Source: Flavobacteriales bacterium UBA952 (lineage in GTDB: Bacteria > Bacteroidota > Bacteroidia > Flavobacteriales_D > Crocinitomicaceae). From it: a stretch of DNA of 64,000 nt. Numbering within the stretch: position 1 is the stretch's first letter; each line of letters starts with the position of its first letter. The translations under genes and the position numbers were made by a program. This document shows, piece by piece, positions 54,804-63,432 of the stretch. The notes under the pieces were generated by a model. It saw only the letters and a program-made list of their open reading frames with translations, searched no databases and was not told the origin of the DNA. The stretch covers positions 1 through 64,000 of the forward strand of contig CAJJBU010000007.1 of NCBI GenBank assembly GCA_905182495.1. Direction: 5' to 3'.

Positions 54804-56051
54804 TTACTTAATGTCTACAGTCACTCCCCAACATGAAAGGGTCACTTGTGTAGGACTGTTATTGCTAAAAATCTCATCGGATGATGGGCAATTCGCTTTA
54901 AAGTTTTCAGCTGCACTAGATGCGCCAGCCTTCGTTGCAAGCTGCGCAGCATAATAATAATTACATTTTCGATCGAAAGTGCTTGACCCACAAGTTTCCC
55001 ATAGCTTTGCAACACAATTTGCCGCAACCAATAAGGCTTTAGATCGGTTTTCACCCCCCATTGTCATTGCGGTATTGTATGCCGATTTATAACTCTTCAA
55101 ATTGCTGTACTGAATTTCCAATATATTTAATAGTATCGCTCCTTTTAAGGTATCATTATCAGCCATTTCTAGAGCCGTTCGATATACACCCATTGATTCT
55201 GTATATTTCTTCTTGACCATTAATAGATCAGCCTTTGCTAAAACCGCATCGACTGAATTGTCTATAGAAATAATAGTATCAATCAACATCGCATACGCAT
55301 CACTCTCCGTGCAGCCTTTTTCTTTCAACAAGCCCAAAAAGTTAGTTACCGCCTTTTTCTTTTTTGATTTCTCCTGAGGCAAATCACTCATAAACCCCAA
55401 AAGGTCAGGTAAAATATCATCACAGGTACGAACAACTACATTAAAATACCCCGTCATCGACGCTTGTGTACGCGCCTTGAATCCTTCTTTTTCAATCTTA
55501 CGAGATAAAGAAAAATAGTCTGTAATCATTCGTTTCTTGTAGACATCCTTTTGAGCATCTTTCGCCTTCGTATAGAGCGTATAAAGGTTGTAGTAATAAT
55601 AACTAAGCTGGGCATCCTTAAATTTATTTCCCTCCAAAAAAGCTACTGTAAACAAGGAATCTGCTTGAACACGATTCGGCAATGTAGACTGGAGTATATA
55701 AAGCGCTCTTTTTGAAGCATCCTTTGAATCAAGAAACCCCTTCTGTTCTGCACGATCGTATGCCGCAATTAAAGTATCTATATATAATTTCTTAACCGCT
55801 TTGTCTTTTTCTGTCGCAACAGCATTTCGCAATGTCTGAATCATATTGCCATACTTTTTAGCATCATAATCCCCACAAATACTTTCTCCTTTTAGGTAAT
55901 ACATGGATGCCCTTGCATAGTCTTTTAATTGAAGCTCCTGCCCAACAAATAATTGCATTCTTTTACACTCTCTTTCTCCAAGGGAATCCATTTGACCAAA
56001 AGTCAATGAAATCATAAAAACAAATCCCAGTCCTAATCCAATCTTCTTCAT
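54804..56051 (-). CDS. Secreted TPR-like protein
   Basis: 415 residues. Signal peptide MKKIGLGLGFVFMISLTFGQ, then a helical repeat protein (Y-A-R-A-S-M-Y-Y-L-K-G...K-K-Y-T-E-S-M-G-V-Y-R-T-A-L-E-M). Several cysteines are scattered through the chain. It lies between the outer-membrane barrel gene and lptC on one strand, seen in other Bacteroidota coaX-lptC clusters. Function unknown. Confidence 0.7.
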   Translation of the reverse strand: MKKIGLGLGFVFMISLTFGQMDSLGERECKRMQLFVGQELQLKDYARASMYYLKGESICGDYDAKKYGNMIQTLRNAVATEKDKAVKKLYIDTLIAAYDRAEQKGFLDSKDASKRALYILQSTLPNRVQADSLFTVAFLEGNKFKDAQLSYYYYNLYTLYTKAKDAQKDVYKKRMITDYFSLSRKIEKEGFKARTQASMTGYFNVVVRTCDDILPDLLGFMSDLPQEKSKKKKAVTNFLGLLKEKGCTESDAYAMLIDTIISIDNSVDAVLAKADLLMVKKKYTESMGVYRTALEMADNDTLKGAILLNILEIQYSNLKSYKSAYNTAMTMGGENRSKALLVAANCVAKLWETCGSSTFDRKCNYYYAAQLATKAGASSAAENFKANCPSSDEIFSNNSPTQVTLSCWGVTVDIK

Positions 56052-56057
56052 GTCTCT

Positions 56058-57395
56058 TTAATCTAATTTTCTTTTTCTAAACCACTTTTCAAAATTGGAA
56101 GGTGAAAATACCACACCAAATTTAAATCCTATATACTGCTCTTCAATATCAGCTTCTTGACCTGTTCCTTTTTGACCTAAAACAAAAGCCAAATTCAGAG
56201 AAGATAAAGACATTTGAGCCAGTATAGGAATGCCAATTCCAAATGTCGTGCCACGATCGGTATAAGAAATTCCATTTGAGGAAAAGGGAAGCATCCTTTG
56301 GAAGTAACCAATTCTATAATTTAATTTTTCAAGCATTTTCAAAGTTGCTACATTTTCAAATAATCTAGTTTCAGGAGAGTAGCTCATTCCGAAGCAAAGA
56401 GCAGATGAAGCACCAACAGACCACGCCTCGCTGCCCTCATAAGAAGAAACAACACCTTGATTTGACTTGTAAGAAGCTGCAAAGGTTATGTTTGGCCTTC
56501 TGGTCGTTGTTTTCCGTTTCGTTTCTTTCAGGTAGTATTTGTACTTGAATCCAATCTCATAAGAAGTCAAAGCCCGAATAGACCCTTCTGAATTCAAGGA
56601 GAAAATAGTATCGAAAATAGATGGTGAATTAATATTTGCAGAGGTATATAGACTATTTTCAAGAGTACTATTGAAGTTTTGTGCCGGATCTAGTGTAAAT
56701 CCAATAAGCAAGGAATGTCTTTCAGCTATTGTTTGTTCAAAATGTGCCGCTAATTGGTAATGGAAGGCTGACAATCTCGTTATATCAGATGATAATCCAC
56801 CTTGGCCTGAATCACCAGTGATAAGCTCACTGCGACGTTCATTCGTCACAAAGCCAAATAAATACGCTGCATTAACTCCTATGGACAAATGACTTCTTTT
56901 GGTAGCGATCGGTGCAAAACCAAACCCTAGAAAAGCATCCTGAATATTTCCATTTCCAGAATAAGTATATCGAATGGAATCTAAACCAGTAAATAAAGAC
57001 TGACTAAACTCATAGCCCATGCTAGCATATGGCTTAAGTCCGAAGGCTAAACCACTACGTTTGGTCGTTTTAAATGCCAAGGAAAAATGATCGATCAATG
57101 TTGCAGTTCGGAATTCAGAAACACCCTGCTGCTCATAAAACGAAAAGCGAGATTCTATACCAAGAGACATTAATGTATTTCCTTTACTCAATCGCGAATA
57201 CGAAGACGGGTTAAAGAAATTAACATTGGTAGAGTCAATCCAAACACTATTTACATTTCCTAAGGCCGATGTAATGGCATTAGAACCCGTATTGGTCTCT
57301 CCAATTCCATAGGAAGACAAGGGATGGGTTGTCGTCACTTGGGCAAATGACACATTTATTAAAAACCCTAAAGCAAAAGTTAAACTATAACGCAT
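56058..57395 (-). CDS. Outer-membrane beta-barrel protein (coaX-lptC cluster)
   Basis: About 445 residues from the ATG at 57395, where a signal peptide begins (MRYSLTFALGFLINVSFAQ). Many amphipathic strands (G-I-E-S-R-F-S-F-Y, S-L-A-F-K-T-T-K-R-S-G-L-A-F-G-L-K) suggest an outer-membrane barrel of the FadL/PorV-like type. An ATG at 57416 adds seven residues. Substrate unknown. It overlaps the coaX stop. Confidence 0.7.
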   Translation of the reverse strand: MRYSLTFALGFLINVSFAQVTTTHPLSSYGIGETNTGSNAITSALGNVNSVWIDSTNVNFFNPSSYSRLSKGNTLMSLGIESRFSFYEQQGVSEFRTATLIDHFSLAFKTTKRSGLAFGLKPYASMGYEFSQSLFTGLDSIRYTYSGNGNIQDAFLGFGFAPIATKRSHLSIGVNAAYLFGFVTNERRSELITGDSGQGGLSSDITRLSAFHYQLAAHFEQTIAERHSLLIGFTLDPAQNFNSTLENSLYTSANINSPSIFDTIFSLNSEGSIRALTSYEIGFKYKYYLKETKRKTTTRRPNITFAASYKSNQGVVSSYEGSEAWSVGASSALCFGMSYSPETRLFENVATLKMLEKLNYRIGYFQRMLPFSSNGISYTDRGTTFGIGIPILAQMSLSSLNLAFVLGQKGTGQEADIEEQYIGFKFGVVFSPSNFEKWFRKRKLD

Positions 57396-58107
57396 GTATT
57401 TTATATATTTCAACAATTCCTTCGAGTGTCAAATTTTTGTTTGCAAAGATGTTACTTTTTTGAGGGAAATCAAAATAAGAAGCGTCTCCTCCTGTAAGAA
57501 AAATCTGAAGCTCATCAAAGTCCCTTTCATAACGCGAAATCATGCCTTGTATTTCATGGGTCATTCCATTGATGACACCGGAATGAATGGATGCATTCGT
57601 GTTTTCTCCAATTAAGGAGACCTTATCTTTAAATGTAAGAAGTGGTAGCTTACTTGTGTAATGGTTGAGAGACCTATACCTCATGTCGATGCCCGGAGCA
57701 ATCGAACCCCCATGATAAAATCCATCCGCAGACAAAAAATCAAATTTCACACAGGTGCCTATATCTATAATCAAGTTGTTTTTTCCTGAAGAATGGAGTT
57801 TTGCGGCAGCCACATTACACAATCGATCTATACCAACAGTATCCATTGAGGTGTATAAACTTCTAAAAGGCAGTCTTGATTTGGAAGTAACCTGATGAAC
57901 AGAAGCCACGTTTAATTTTAGTGAGCTCCTATCTTCCGTTCCTAATACCGATGCCAAAACAACATGTCGGCCTTTCACAAATTCTAGTGCTTCACCCCAA
58001 GTTTTTACCCGGTGAACGATACCCATTTCCTGGTTTTCGACCAAAGCTACTTTTATGGAAGTATTGCCTGCATCGACTATTAAGTAAGACTTTTTTGCTT
58101 CCAACAT
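57385..58107 (-). CDS. coaX: Type III pantothenate kinase
   Basis: About 240 residues. Phosphorylates pantothenate, first step to CoA. N-terminal I-V-D-A-G-N-T-S-I-K-V-A (phosphate loop), D-R-L-C-N, I-D-I-G-T-C-V-K-F-D, G-G-S-I-A-P-G-I-D-M-R and L-T-G-G-D-A. The start at 58107 is chosen because a TATCTTTG box ends four bases before it; the frame extends to 58122. Confidence 0.92.
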   Translation of the reverse strand: MLEAKKSYLIVDAGNTSIKVALVENQEMGIVHRVKTWGEALEFVKGRHVVLASVLGTEDRSSLKLNVASVHQVTSKSRLPFRSLYTSMDTVGIDRLCNVAAAKLHSSGKNNLIIDIGTCVKFDFLSADGFYHGGSIAPGIDMRYRSLNHYTSKLPLLTFKDKVSLIGENTNASIHSGVINGMTHEIQGMISRYERDFDELQIFLTGGDASYFDFPQKSNIFANKNLTLEGIVEIYKIHAL

Positions 58108-58111
58108 GGCA

Positions 58112-58119
58112 CAAAGATA
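58112..58119 (-). promoter_or_regulatory. -7 box TATCTTTG placed for a leaderless coaX mRNA
   Basis: Minus-strand TATCTTTG, then TGCC, then ATG at 58107. The frame's upstream ATG at 58122 would lie before this promoter. Confidence 0.55.
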
Positions 58120-58148
58120 CAAGTAACCCTATATTTTTGAAAAGATTA

Positions 58149-58181
58149 TTTGCATTCTAAACTAAAATATTCATATTTTTG
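58149..58181 (+). promoter_or_regulatory. Bacteroidota housekeeping promoter of tRNA-Phe
   Basis: -33 TTTG at 58149-58152, 21-base spacer, -7 TATTTTTG at 58174-58181, 15 bases before the tRNA 5' end. Confidence 0.75.
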
Positions 58182-58196
58182 CCTCCGCTTAAGGCT

Positions 58197-58269
58197 GGTA
58201 CCTTAGCTCAGTTGGTAGAGCAATGGACTGAAAATCCATGTGTCCCTGGTTCGATTCCTGGAGGTACCA
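58197..58269 (+). tRNA. tRNA-Phe (anticodon GAA)
   Basis: 73-nt cloverleaf: acceptor GGTACCT/AGGTACC, D stem GCTC/GAGC, anticodon stem ATGGA/TCCAT with loop CTGAAAA (anticodon GAA), T arm CCTGG-TTCGATT-CCTGG, discriminator A. The T stem has a T-T mismatch at 51:63, since the 3' arm would be expected to read CCAGG. CCA is not encoded. Own promoter and terminator. Confidence 0.94.
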
Positions 58270-58281
58270 CAACTTAAACCT

Positions 58282-58321
58282 AAAACCCTTGACAGTCGTT
58301 AGATTCGTCAAGGGTTTTTTA
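58282..58321 (+). terminator. Intrinsic terminator of tRNA-Phe
   Basis: 12-bp stem AAAACCCTTGAC/GTCAAGGGTTTT with a 13-nt loop, followed by TT. Confidence 0.85.
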
Positions 58322-58385
58322 GTTCCCCTCGGTATGATTAACTGACGTCTTTTTTTATTTCAAACCTATTTACACATAAAGAATG

Positions 58386-58393
58386 TATATTTG
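58386..58393 (+). promoter_or_regulatory. -7 box TATATTTG for the T9SS protein gene
   Basis: TATATTTG, 31 bases before the ATG at 58425. It lies inside the longer frame beginning at 58383, which argues for the downstream start. Confidence 0.55.
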
Positions 58394-58424
58394 GAATCTT
58401 CATTTATACACTTACAAAACTCAA

Positions 58425-60605
58425 ATGAAATCTTTATTTCCCCTTTTCCTTTTCGGATTATTGATTGTTAAAAATACACAAGCCCAAAATAGCGAACAGT
58501 TATTGACTGATTTTTACTTTGATAGCAGTCTGCCCTTATTGGACTCAAGCGGATTTAACTATACAGCAGATTATACCCTTTCAAGTTCTTCATGGGCTAT
58601 AGATAGTTTTCCTGAAAGTGTTGTTTTCCAAAAGCAGCTGAGTTATGAAAACACATTAGACCCAAGTACTTCTTATGATATAAGGATCGGTAAAGGAGGA
58701 CAATTATATTCTTTCCGTGGTGTATTTGGAGAGTCTGTTCCTCCTCAATGGGTCAATCCAAATTGGGTACAGCCCTCTTATGGCGGAGGTCACTCCTATG
58801 CGCCCTGGGTTGATGAGGTTTGGCAGCTGGTAAGTGTAGACGGAAGTATTCACAACCCACCTGATTCCTCCTATTTCATACATCAGGCCGGCGTTTATTT
58901 AAAAACACCATCCCAAACCCAGCCCTTTTATTCGCCTATTCTCGCTGAATATTTTGATCCTGATGACCAATCATATAGTGTCGTCAATTGGGGGCAGCAG
59001 GCACATACAGAAGATCTTCAGAATATCAATCATGATGCGGGGCTCTTGTATTACACCAAGTACACAAATAAAGGCAAAGGAATTATTCAGGTCGATAACA
59101 TGATCTATAATTTTGGACAGGACAACATGAATTTTTTAAATGTTCCTTGGGGAGGCGTTCGAAACTCTTCGTTAGATCATTTTTTCATTTCAACGCCGAC
59201 ACATGATTATAATTTAACGACAGGTTTATATGGCCAAACGCCCGTGATCCAGACAGCAAGCACCGGTGGATGGGTGGCTTGGTCAAATGAGATCAACGGA
59301 AATTCGGCTACATTGGGAATGGCACATCCAACAACGACCAATACCTATGGCAATAAATTCAGATATGGTGATGCTGGAAATCTATCCAATGCAAACAACC
59401 TGAGAGACTATCATGTCTTTGAAATGATTAGACAACCCACTGGCAACCAACTTGGTTTTGGTAAATCGATGAGCTTTCGATATTTCTATGTCTTGGGTGC
59501 TTCTGTTGATTCTGTTAAAAATACGATTGTGCAATATGATTTGATCTCTCACGGGTTAGATACGGCCTATGTCGCCAACATCTATGACGTAGATTCTTTA
59601 AGATATAGCTTCGCGTATTCTACACAAAGCTTGTCTGCCTCAGTTACGGGTTCGGAAAGTGGGTTGTTACTGCGGACAAGTCCCTTTTCCGACAGCTACC
59701 CCCTATTCAAAATAAGCTCAAACGAAAGTGTTGATGCACTTAGCTCTAATCCATACTATTTTTCTGAATTTGCTTATGACGGAACGACGACGGCAATCAA
59801 ACTACTCGGGTTTTTAGACAGCCCTACCCATATCACAGTGATTCAGGATACAATTTGTAAGGGTGAAGACTTTTCATTTTCAGACGGGACAGTTTTTAAC
59901 AATCTTCTTGAGGATACTTCCTATATCAGTTCTTTGTCTTCAAGTCAACTCGATTGGGACAGCCTGGTCATTCAGAACCTTGTTGTTCTTCCTGTTCATG
60001 ATGAAATAGACCTACAAGAGGCCTGTGCTTCTTATATCTGGATGGATGGAGTGAACTATACTGAATCTACAAACACACCGACTGTCGTTCTTTCAAATCA
60101 GTTTGGATGCGATAGCACGGTAACGCTTGATTTAACGATACATGATGTTGATGTGCAAATAACACAAATAGATGATATTACCCTGCAATCCAATACATCT
60201 AACGCACAATACCAGTGGCTAGATTGCGACAATACTTTCGAAGCAATCAATGGAGAAACGAATCAAAGTTTTGCTGCCACATACAACAGTAATTTTGCGG
60301 TAATTGTGACGGAAAACAATTGTTCTGATACCTCACTGTGTATTCAAATCAGTACCGTGGGAATTCAAAACAATATTTATAGTGTTATAAACGTCTATCC
60401 CAATCCAACGGCAAACCTCATCACCATTCAATCAGAAAATATAATGAACAACAAGTTCAAGATTTCGGATCAAAAAGGACGCGCTGTACTTATGGGACGA
60501 CTCAAAGTGAATAATACTGAGGTCTCGCTTGAAACACTCTCAAAAGGGATTTACACAATCCAAGTAGAGGGGAACTATAAACCCGTAGTGATTGTGAAGG
60601 AATAG
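58425..60605 (+). CDS. Large secreted T9SS-sorted protein
   Basis: About 726 residues from the ATG at 58425. Signal peptide MKSLFPLFLFGLLIVKNTQAQ, a long mature region with W- and G-rich strands (W-V-N-P-N-W-V-Q-P, G-G-G-H-S-Y-A-P-W-V), Ig-like repeats beginning Q-D-T-I-C-K-G-E, and a C-terminal T9SS type A domain (V-Y-P-N-P-T-A-N through Y-K-P-V-V-I-V-K-E). Exported across the outer membrane and likely surface-bound. No catalytic family recognised. Confidence 0.8.
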   Translation: MKSLFPLFLFGLLIVKNTQAQNSEQLLTDFYFDSSLPLLDSSGFNYTADYTLSSSSWAIDSFPESVVFQKQLSYENTLDPSTSYDIRIGKGGQLYSFRGVFGESVPPQWVNPNWVQPSYGGGHSYAPWVDEVWQLVSVDGSIHNPPDSSYFIHQAGVYLKTPSQTQPFYSPILAEYFDPDDQSYSVVNWGQQAHTEDLQNINHDAGLLYYTKYTNKGKGIIQVDNMIYNFGQDNMNFLNVPWGGVRNSSLDHFFISTPTHDYNLTTGLYGQTPVIQTASTGGWVAWSNEINGNSATLGMAHPTTTNTYGNKFRYGDAGNLSNANNLRDYHVFEMIRQPTGNQLGFGKSMSFRYFYVLGASVDSVKNTIVQYDLISHGLDTAYVANIYDVDSLRYSFAYSTQSLSASVTGSESGLLLRTSPFSDSYPLFKISSNESVDALSSNPYYFSEFAYDGTTTAIKLLGFLDSPTHITVIQDTICKGEDFSFSDGTVFNNLLEDTSYISSLSSSQLDWDSLVIQNLVVLPVHDEIDLQEACASYIWMDGVNYTESTNTPTVVLSNQFGCDSTVTLDLTIHDVDVQITQIDDITLQSNTSNAQYQWLDCDNTFEAINGETNQSFAATYNSNFAVIVTENNCSDTSLCIQISTVGIQNNIYSVINVYPNPTANLITIQSENIMNNKFKISDQKGRAVLMGRLKVNNTEVSLETLSKGIYTIQVEGNYKPVVIVKE

Positions 60606-60733
60606 AAGATTTAGAATTAGATATTCCATAAATCCCCTCAGTACTGACCAACTTTTTTTATGCCCAAACGACACTGTATATACTAATTACAAGTTGGTTC
60701 AATAGTTTATCTTTTGTAACAATTATTCCTAAA

Positions 60734-60754
60734 CTGATTATTCTATATAATCAG
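60734..60754. promoter_or_regulatory. 21-bp hyphenated palindrome directly before the DUF2238 gene
   Basis: CTGATTAT, five bases (TCTAT), ATAATCAG, one base before the ATG at 60756. It looks like an operator for a dimeric repressor or an RNA structure covering the start. Confidence 0.45.
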
Positions 60755-60755
60755 A

Positions 60756-61397
60756 ATGTCATCTAAAACAGAATTCATAGAAATGAGACAATTTAAAATC
60801 ACGCTAAGCATCATTTATGTAATCTATGCTGTATTTATGATGTCTATTTCCCGATTTGGGATGGAACTGTACCTAAATAATATCGGCACCCTTTTCCTGT
60901 TAACATTGATGTTACTTGATATTCGCAAGAACATACTGAGTAAGAAAGGGTTTTTGGGTCTCTGGGGATTCTCGGTGTTGCATTCCATTGGTGCCACCTG
61001 GTTGTACTCTTTTGTCCCCTATAATGATTGGATGACTGCTTTATTTGATTTCGACATGGATGCCTTTTTTGGCTTCACTAGAAATCACTATGACCGATTG
61101 GTTCATTTTTCTTTTGGTATTCTTTTGATGGCGGCCACCAAAGATCTCATCATGCACAACTATAAATTCAATTTGAAACAGGCTTTACTTGTGGCCTTTT
61201 TAAGTATTCAGACTTTCAGCATGATTTATGAGCTTTTTGAATGGGGAATCTCTCTAACATTTTCTGACGGTATGGCCGATAGTTACAATGGACAGCAGGG
61301 AGACGTTTGGGATGCGCATAAAGATATGGGGCTCGCTATGTTCGGGTCATTGATTACATGGTTTTTTTTAAGACTCGATAGAAATAGTAACAAATAG
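60756..61397 (+). CDS. DUF2238/YjdF-like inner-membrane protein
   Basis: 213 residues with about six membrane helices. Family marks are N-H-Y-D-R-L-V-H-F-S-F-G (His pair), Y-E-L-F-E-W-G and Q-G-D-V-W-D-A-H-K-D-M. The conserved His, Glu and Asp residues face the membrane core in the family, hinting at a metal or enzyme role, but none is proven. An in-frame ATG at 60783 is an alternative start. A terminator follows at 61405. Confidence 0.85.
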   Translation: MSSKTEFIEMRQFKITLSIIYVIYAVFMMSISRFGMELYLNNIGTLFLLTLMLLDIRKNILSKKGFLGLWGFSVLHSIGATWLYSFVPYNDWMTALFDFDMDAFFGFTRNHYDRLVHFSFGILLMAATKDLIMHNYKFNLKQALLVAFLSIQTFSMIYELFEWGISLTFSDGMADSYNGQQGDVWDAHKDMGLAMFGSLITWFFLRLDRNSNK

Positions 61398-61404
61398 CAA
61401 CCGA

Positions 61405-61435
61405 AAAAAGACCCTCAGTTTCCTGAAGGTCTTTT
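61405..61435 (+). terminator. Intrinsic terminator after the DUF2238 gene
   Basis: AAAGACC-C-TCAG, loop TTTC, CTGA-A-GGTCTTTT, eight bases after the stop. Confidence 0.8.
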
Positions 61436-61672
61436 AGGTATTGAAAAAAGAAGAGAGCTCTTATTCTCAAAGTTAAAAGATTAAAAAAAATGTCTTCGTG
61501 AAATTGTTTCTGTTGTAAAAATGTTAAGTTGGATATGATTACGAGACATTTAATTGTAAATCTTTATTTCATAATTCTTTTTAATTTGTCATTCTTGCTG
61601 TAACAAATTTACTTCAACCCTAAAGCTTTAACACAATAAAAAATGTTGTCTACTGACAAAATACAAGGTAAG
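61436..61672. other. Gene-free interval upstream of a plus-strand terminator
   Basis: No reading frame of note and no clear TAnnTTTG box. It ends in a plus-strand terminator hairpin that no upstream gene needs, since the DUF2238 gene already has its own. A small plus-strand RNA may lie here; the shortest frame (61643-61702, 19 codons) runs into the hairpin. Confidence 0.35.
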
Positions 61673-61697
61673 ACGCAGGCCTGTCTGCGTGTTTTTT
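61673..61697 (+). terminator. Orphan plus-strand intrinsic terminator
   Basis: Stem ACGCAG/CTGCGT with loop GCCTGT followed by GTTTTTTT. Confidence 0.7.
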
Positions 61698-61707
61698 TGT
61701 AGTGTCG

Positions 61708-61734
61708 AAAAAAAAAGGCCCACGTGAATGGGCC
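61708..61734 (-). terminator. Intrinsic terminator of the small gene at 61791-61997
   Basis: Minus-strand GGCCC-ATTCACGT-GGGCC followed by nine or more T. Confidence 0.8.
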
Positions 61735-61790
61735 GATCTTGCTTTGACTATTAACTTAAACTATTAACTAATTCTTGTTATTTATCCTAT

Positions 61791-61997
61791 TCATTTGAAC
61801 GACAAATGAAGCTTGGAAATGATTCTGAAATTGGAATAAGGATTGCTGCACCAATAATTGGACCCCAAACAGATTGGGTATATTGATTCCGAATCAATAA
61901 AAACAGCGCCTCCTTCATGTATTAAAAATGACGCTACATGCGAAAGTATTAGACCAAAGAGGAACACAAGGCAAAAAAGGAGGCTATCTGTTTTCAT
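61791..61997 (-). CDS. Small secreted or membrane protein of unknown function
   Basis: 68 residues starting MKTDSLLFCLVFLFGLILSHVASFL, a strong hydrophobic N-terminus, then a short Cys/Trp-containing tail. The leader (ACAAACAACAACAA before ATG), a TACATTTG box at 62020 and a terminator at 61708 all frame it as a genuine transcription unit. No family recognised; it may be a degraded remnant of a longer secreted protein. Confidence 0.5.
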   Translation of the reverse strand: MKTDSLLFCLVFLFGLILSHVASFLIHEGGAVFIDSESIYPICLGSNYWCSNPYSNFRIISKLHLSFK

Positions 61998-62019
61998 TTG
62001 TTGTTGTTTGTTACTGGGT

Positions 62020-62027
62020 CAAATGTA
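62020..62027 (-). promoter_or_regulatory. -7 box TACATTTG for the small gene at 61791-61997
   Basis: Minus-strand TACATTTG, 22 bases before the ATG. Confidence 0.5.
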
Positions 62028-62099
62028 ATACGATCTCTAGGAGATGTTTCATACAGAATAGAGGAACAAATAAATTTAAGAGAAAGGGGTTAGCTCATT

Positions 62100-62117
62100 C
62101 TAAGTAGTATTACTTAG
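62100..62117. repeat. Perfect short inverted repeat
   Basis: CTAAGTA, GTAT, TACTTAG: seven-base arms with a four-base centre, between two terminators. Possible protein-binding site; nothing else supports a role. Confidence 0.35.
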
Positions 62118-62148
62118 TGCCCAAGCATGCCTAAAATAATGCTTACAT

Positions 62149-62174
62149 AAAAAAAAGGCCCTAGGGCCTTTTTT
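62149..62174. terminator. Palindromic bidirectional terminator
   Basis: A-run, GGCCCTAGGGCC, T-run: AAAAAAGGCC/GGCCTTTTTT around CTAG. It can end minus-strand transcripts from the T9SS gene at 62208 and plus-strand transcripts alike. Confidence 0.7.
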
Positions 62175-62207
62175 ACTAAACTATAAACTAAACTATAAAC
62201 TAAAGTT

Positions 62208-62606
62208 TTAACTAATAACTCTTAATTTTCTTGAACCTAAAAGTTCATTCTTCCTAAAGAACCTTACGATATAAACTCCTTCATTCAAGTCATGAACAGC
62301 AATTCCTTTTTGCTCCTCTGCTATATCAATGTCTTTTACCCAACCTGATTCAGAATGAATCAATTGAATCAACGTAACATCTGCCCAGTCCGGCCAAGTT
62401 ATTTTCACTTTTCCCGTCAAGGTTGGGTTTGGAAAAATTACTGCCTTAAAATCACCTTGGCTTCCAGGATTCACAACATCACTAAAAGATGATGTCTTTA
62501 AATCATCAAAATTTACGTTCTCTTGAGATTGAATACTTTGACCAAAAAGTTGACCTGTCATTAATAGTGCTGCGCCGAATAAAAAATTTGTAATTGTTGT
62601 TTTCAT
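62208..62606 (-). CDS. Small T9SS-sorted secreted protein
   Basis: About 132 residues from the ATG at 62606. Signal peptide MKTTITNFLFGAALLMTGQLF-GQ, a short linker, then the type A sorting domain itself (A-V-I-F-P-N-P-T-L-T-G-K-V-K-I-T-W through V-Y-I-V-R-F-F). It is little more than a sorting domain with a leader, so the passenger part is absent or very short. The longer frame to 62717 extends through the likely promoter region. Confidence 0.75.
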   Translation of the reverse strand: MKTTITNFLFGAALLMTGQLFGQSIQSQENVNFDDLKTSSFSDVVNPGSQGDFKAVIFPNPTLTGKVKITWPDWADVTLIQLIHSESGWVKDIDIAEEQKGIAVHDLNEGVYIVRFFRKNELLGSRKLRVIS

Positions 62607-62844
62607 TTTGTGTTTTTTAAATTGTTTGTTTGTTTGTTGCCACAAAGGTGCAACCTCTTTAGCTACACCAAAGTGAAATTCAGTTATGTTGAAATTAAAA
62701 TAAACCATTGTACACAAAGAGAGATAAGTATTACCACGTATAGCAGGATAGGTGTGTCAAAGGAAGATACGGGAAACAGAACAGTATAAACGACTAAAAA
62801 ACAAAGTCTTAAATATAAAAACTACCTAGTTGAATGAAAAAAAA

Positions 62845-63432
62845 TTACTGATTGAAGAGATCTCTCAAATCCATATGTAAGGAAGACATACGCTCTTTAT
62901 AGGTAGACGCCATTTGCTCCGTAATATGGGGAGACTCAAGCAGCCGTTCATAAGCCTTACGAATCGCTGCTGTATCACGTACTTCAATATTAAAATCAAG
63001 AATCGCCGCGTTCTTCTCTAGAATTAAAACCAAATTTGAAAAATCTGGATAATGCTCCGCTATAGTATCACCATAGGACAATGCTTTATCATATGCACCT
63101 GAATCGTCATATAACTGTTGCACATCGGCAAGGCAAAAAGCAGCAAGGCTATCGGATGGGAATCGCCTATAAAACTCCAAATTCAAATTAATCAGTGCTA
63201 TTCTTGCTACTGAAAGGTTCGTTTTATACTTGACCACATCCTCCACATCATAACTACGGAGGATGCTGGCAGGGAGGGAATACAGACCAATTAAAGAGTC
63301 ATTTAAAAGTTTTATCTCATTAACCAAAGACATCTTTGTTACAACTGTCTTCTTGTTTTTTTTATCACTTGGATTTGAAGCACAAGCAGAAATAAAACAT
63401 AAGAGTATAATACTAGTAAACAGGTTTTTCAT
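62845..63432 (-). CDS. TPR-like lipoprotein
   Basis: 195 residues. Lipobox I-S-A-C with Cys17 after MKNLFTSIILLCFI. The mature part is helical with a TPR-like pair (L-A-A-F-C-L-A-D-V-Q-Q-L-Y-D-D-S-G-A-Y-D-K-A-L-S). Its ATG overlaps the deformylase stop by four bases, so they share a transcript. Function unknown. Confidence 0.72.
   Translation of the reverse strand: MKNLFTSIILLCFISACASNPSDKKNKKTVVTKMSLVNEIKLLNDSLIGLYSLPASILRSYDVEDVVKYKTNLSVARIALINLNLEFYRRFPSDSLAAFCLADVQQLYDDSGAYDKALSYGDTIAEHYPDFSNLVLILEKNAAILDFNIEVRDTAAIRKAYERLLESPHITEQMASTYKERMSSLHMDLRDLFNQ

Noticed and set aside
58383..58424. Longer start for the T9SS protein
   Set aside because: The added residues precede the signal peptide and overlap the TATATTTG box at 58386-58393.
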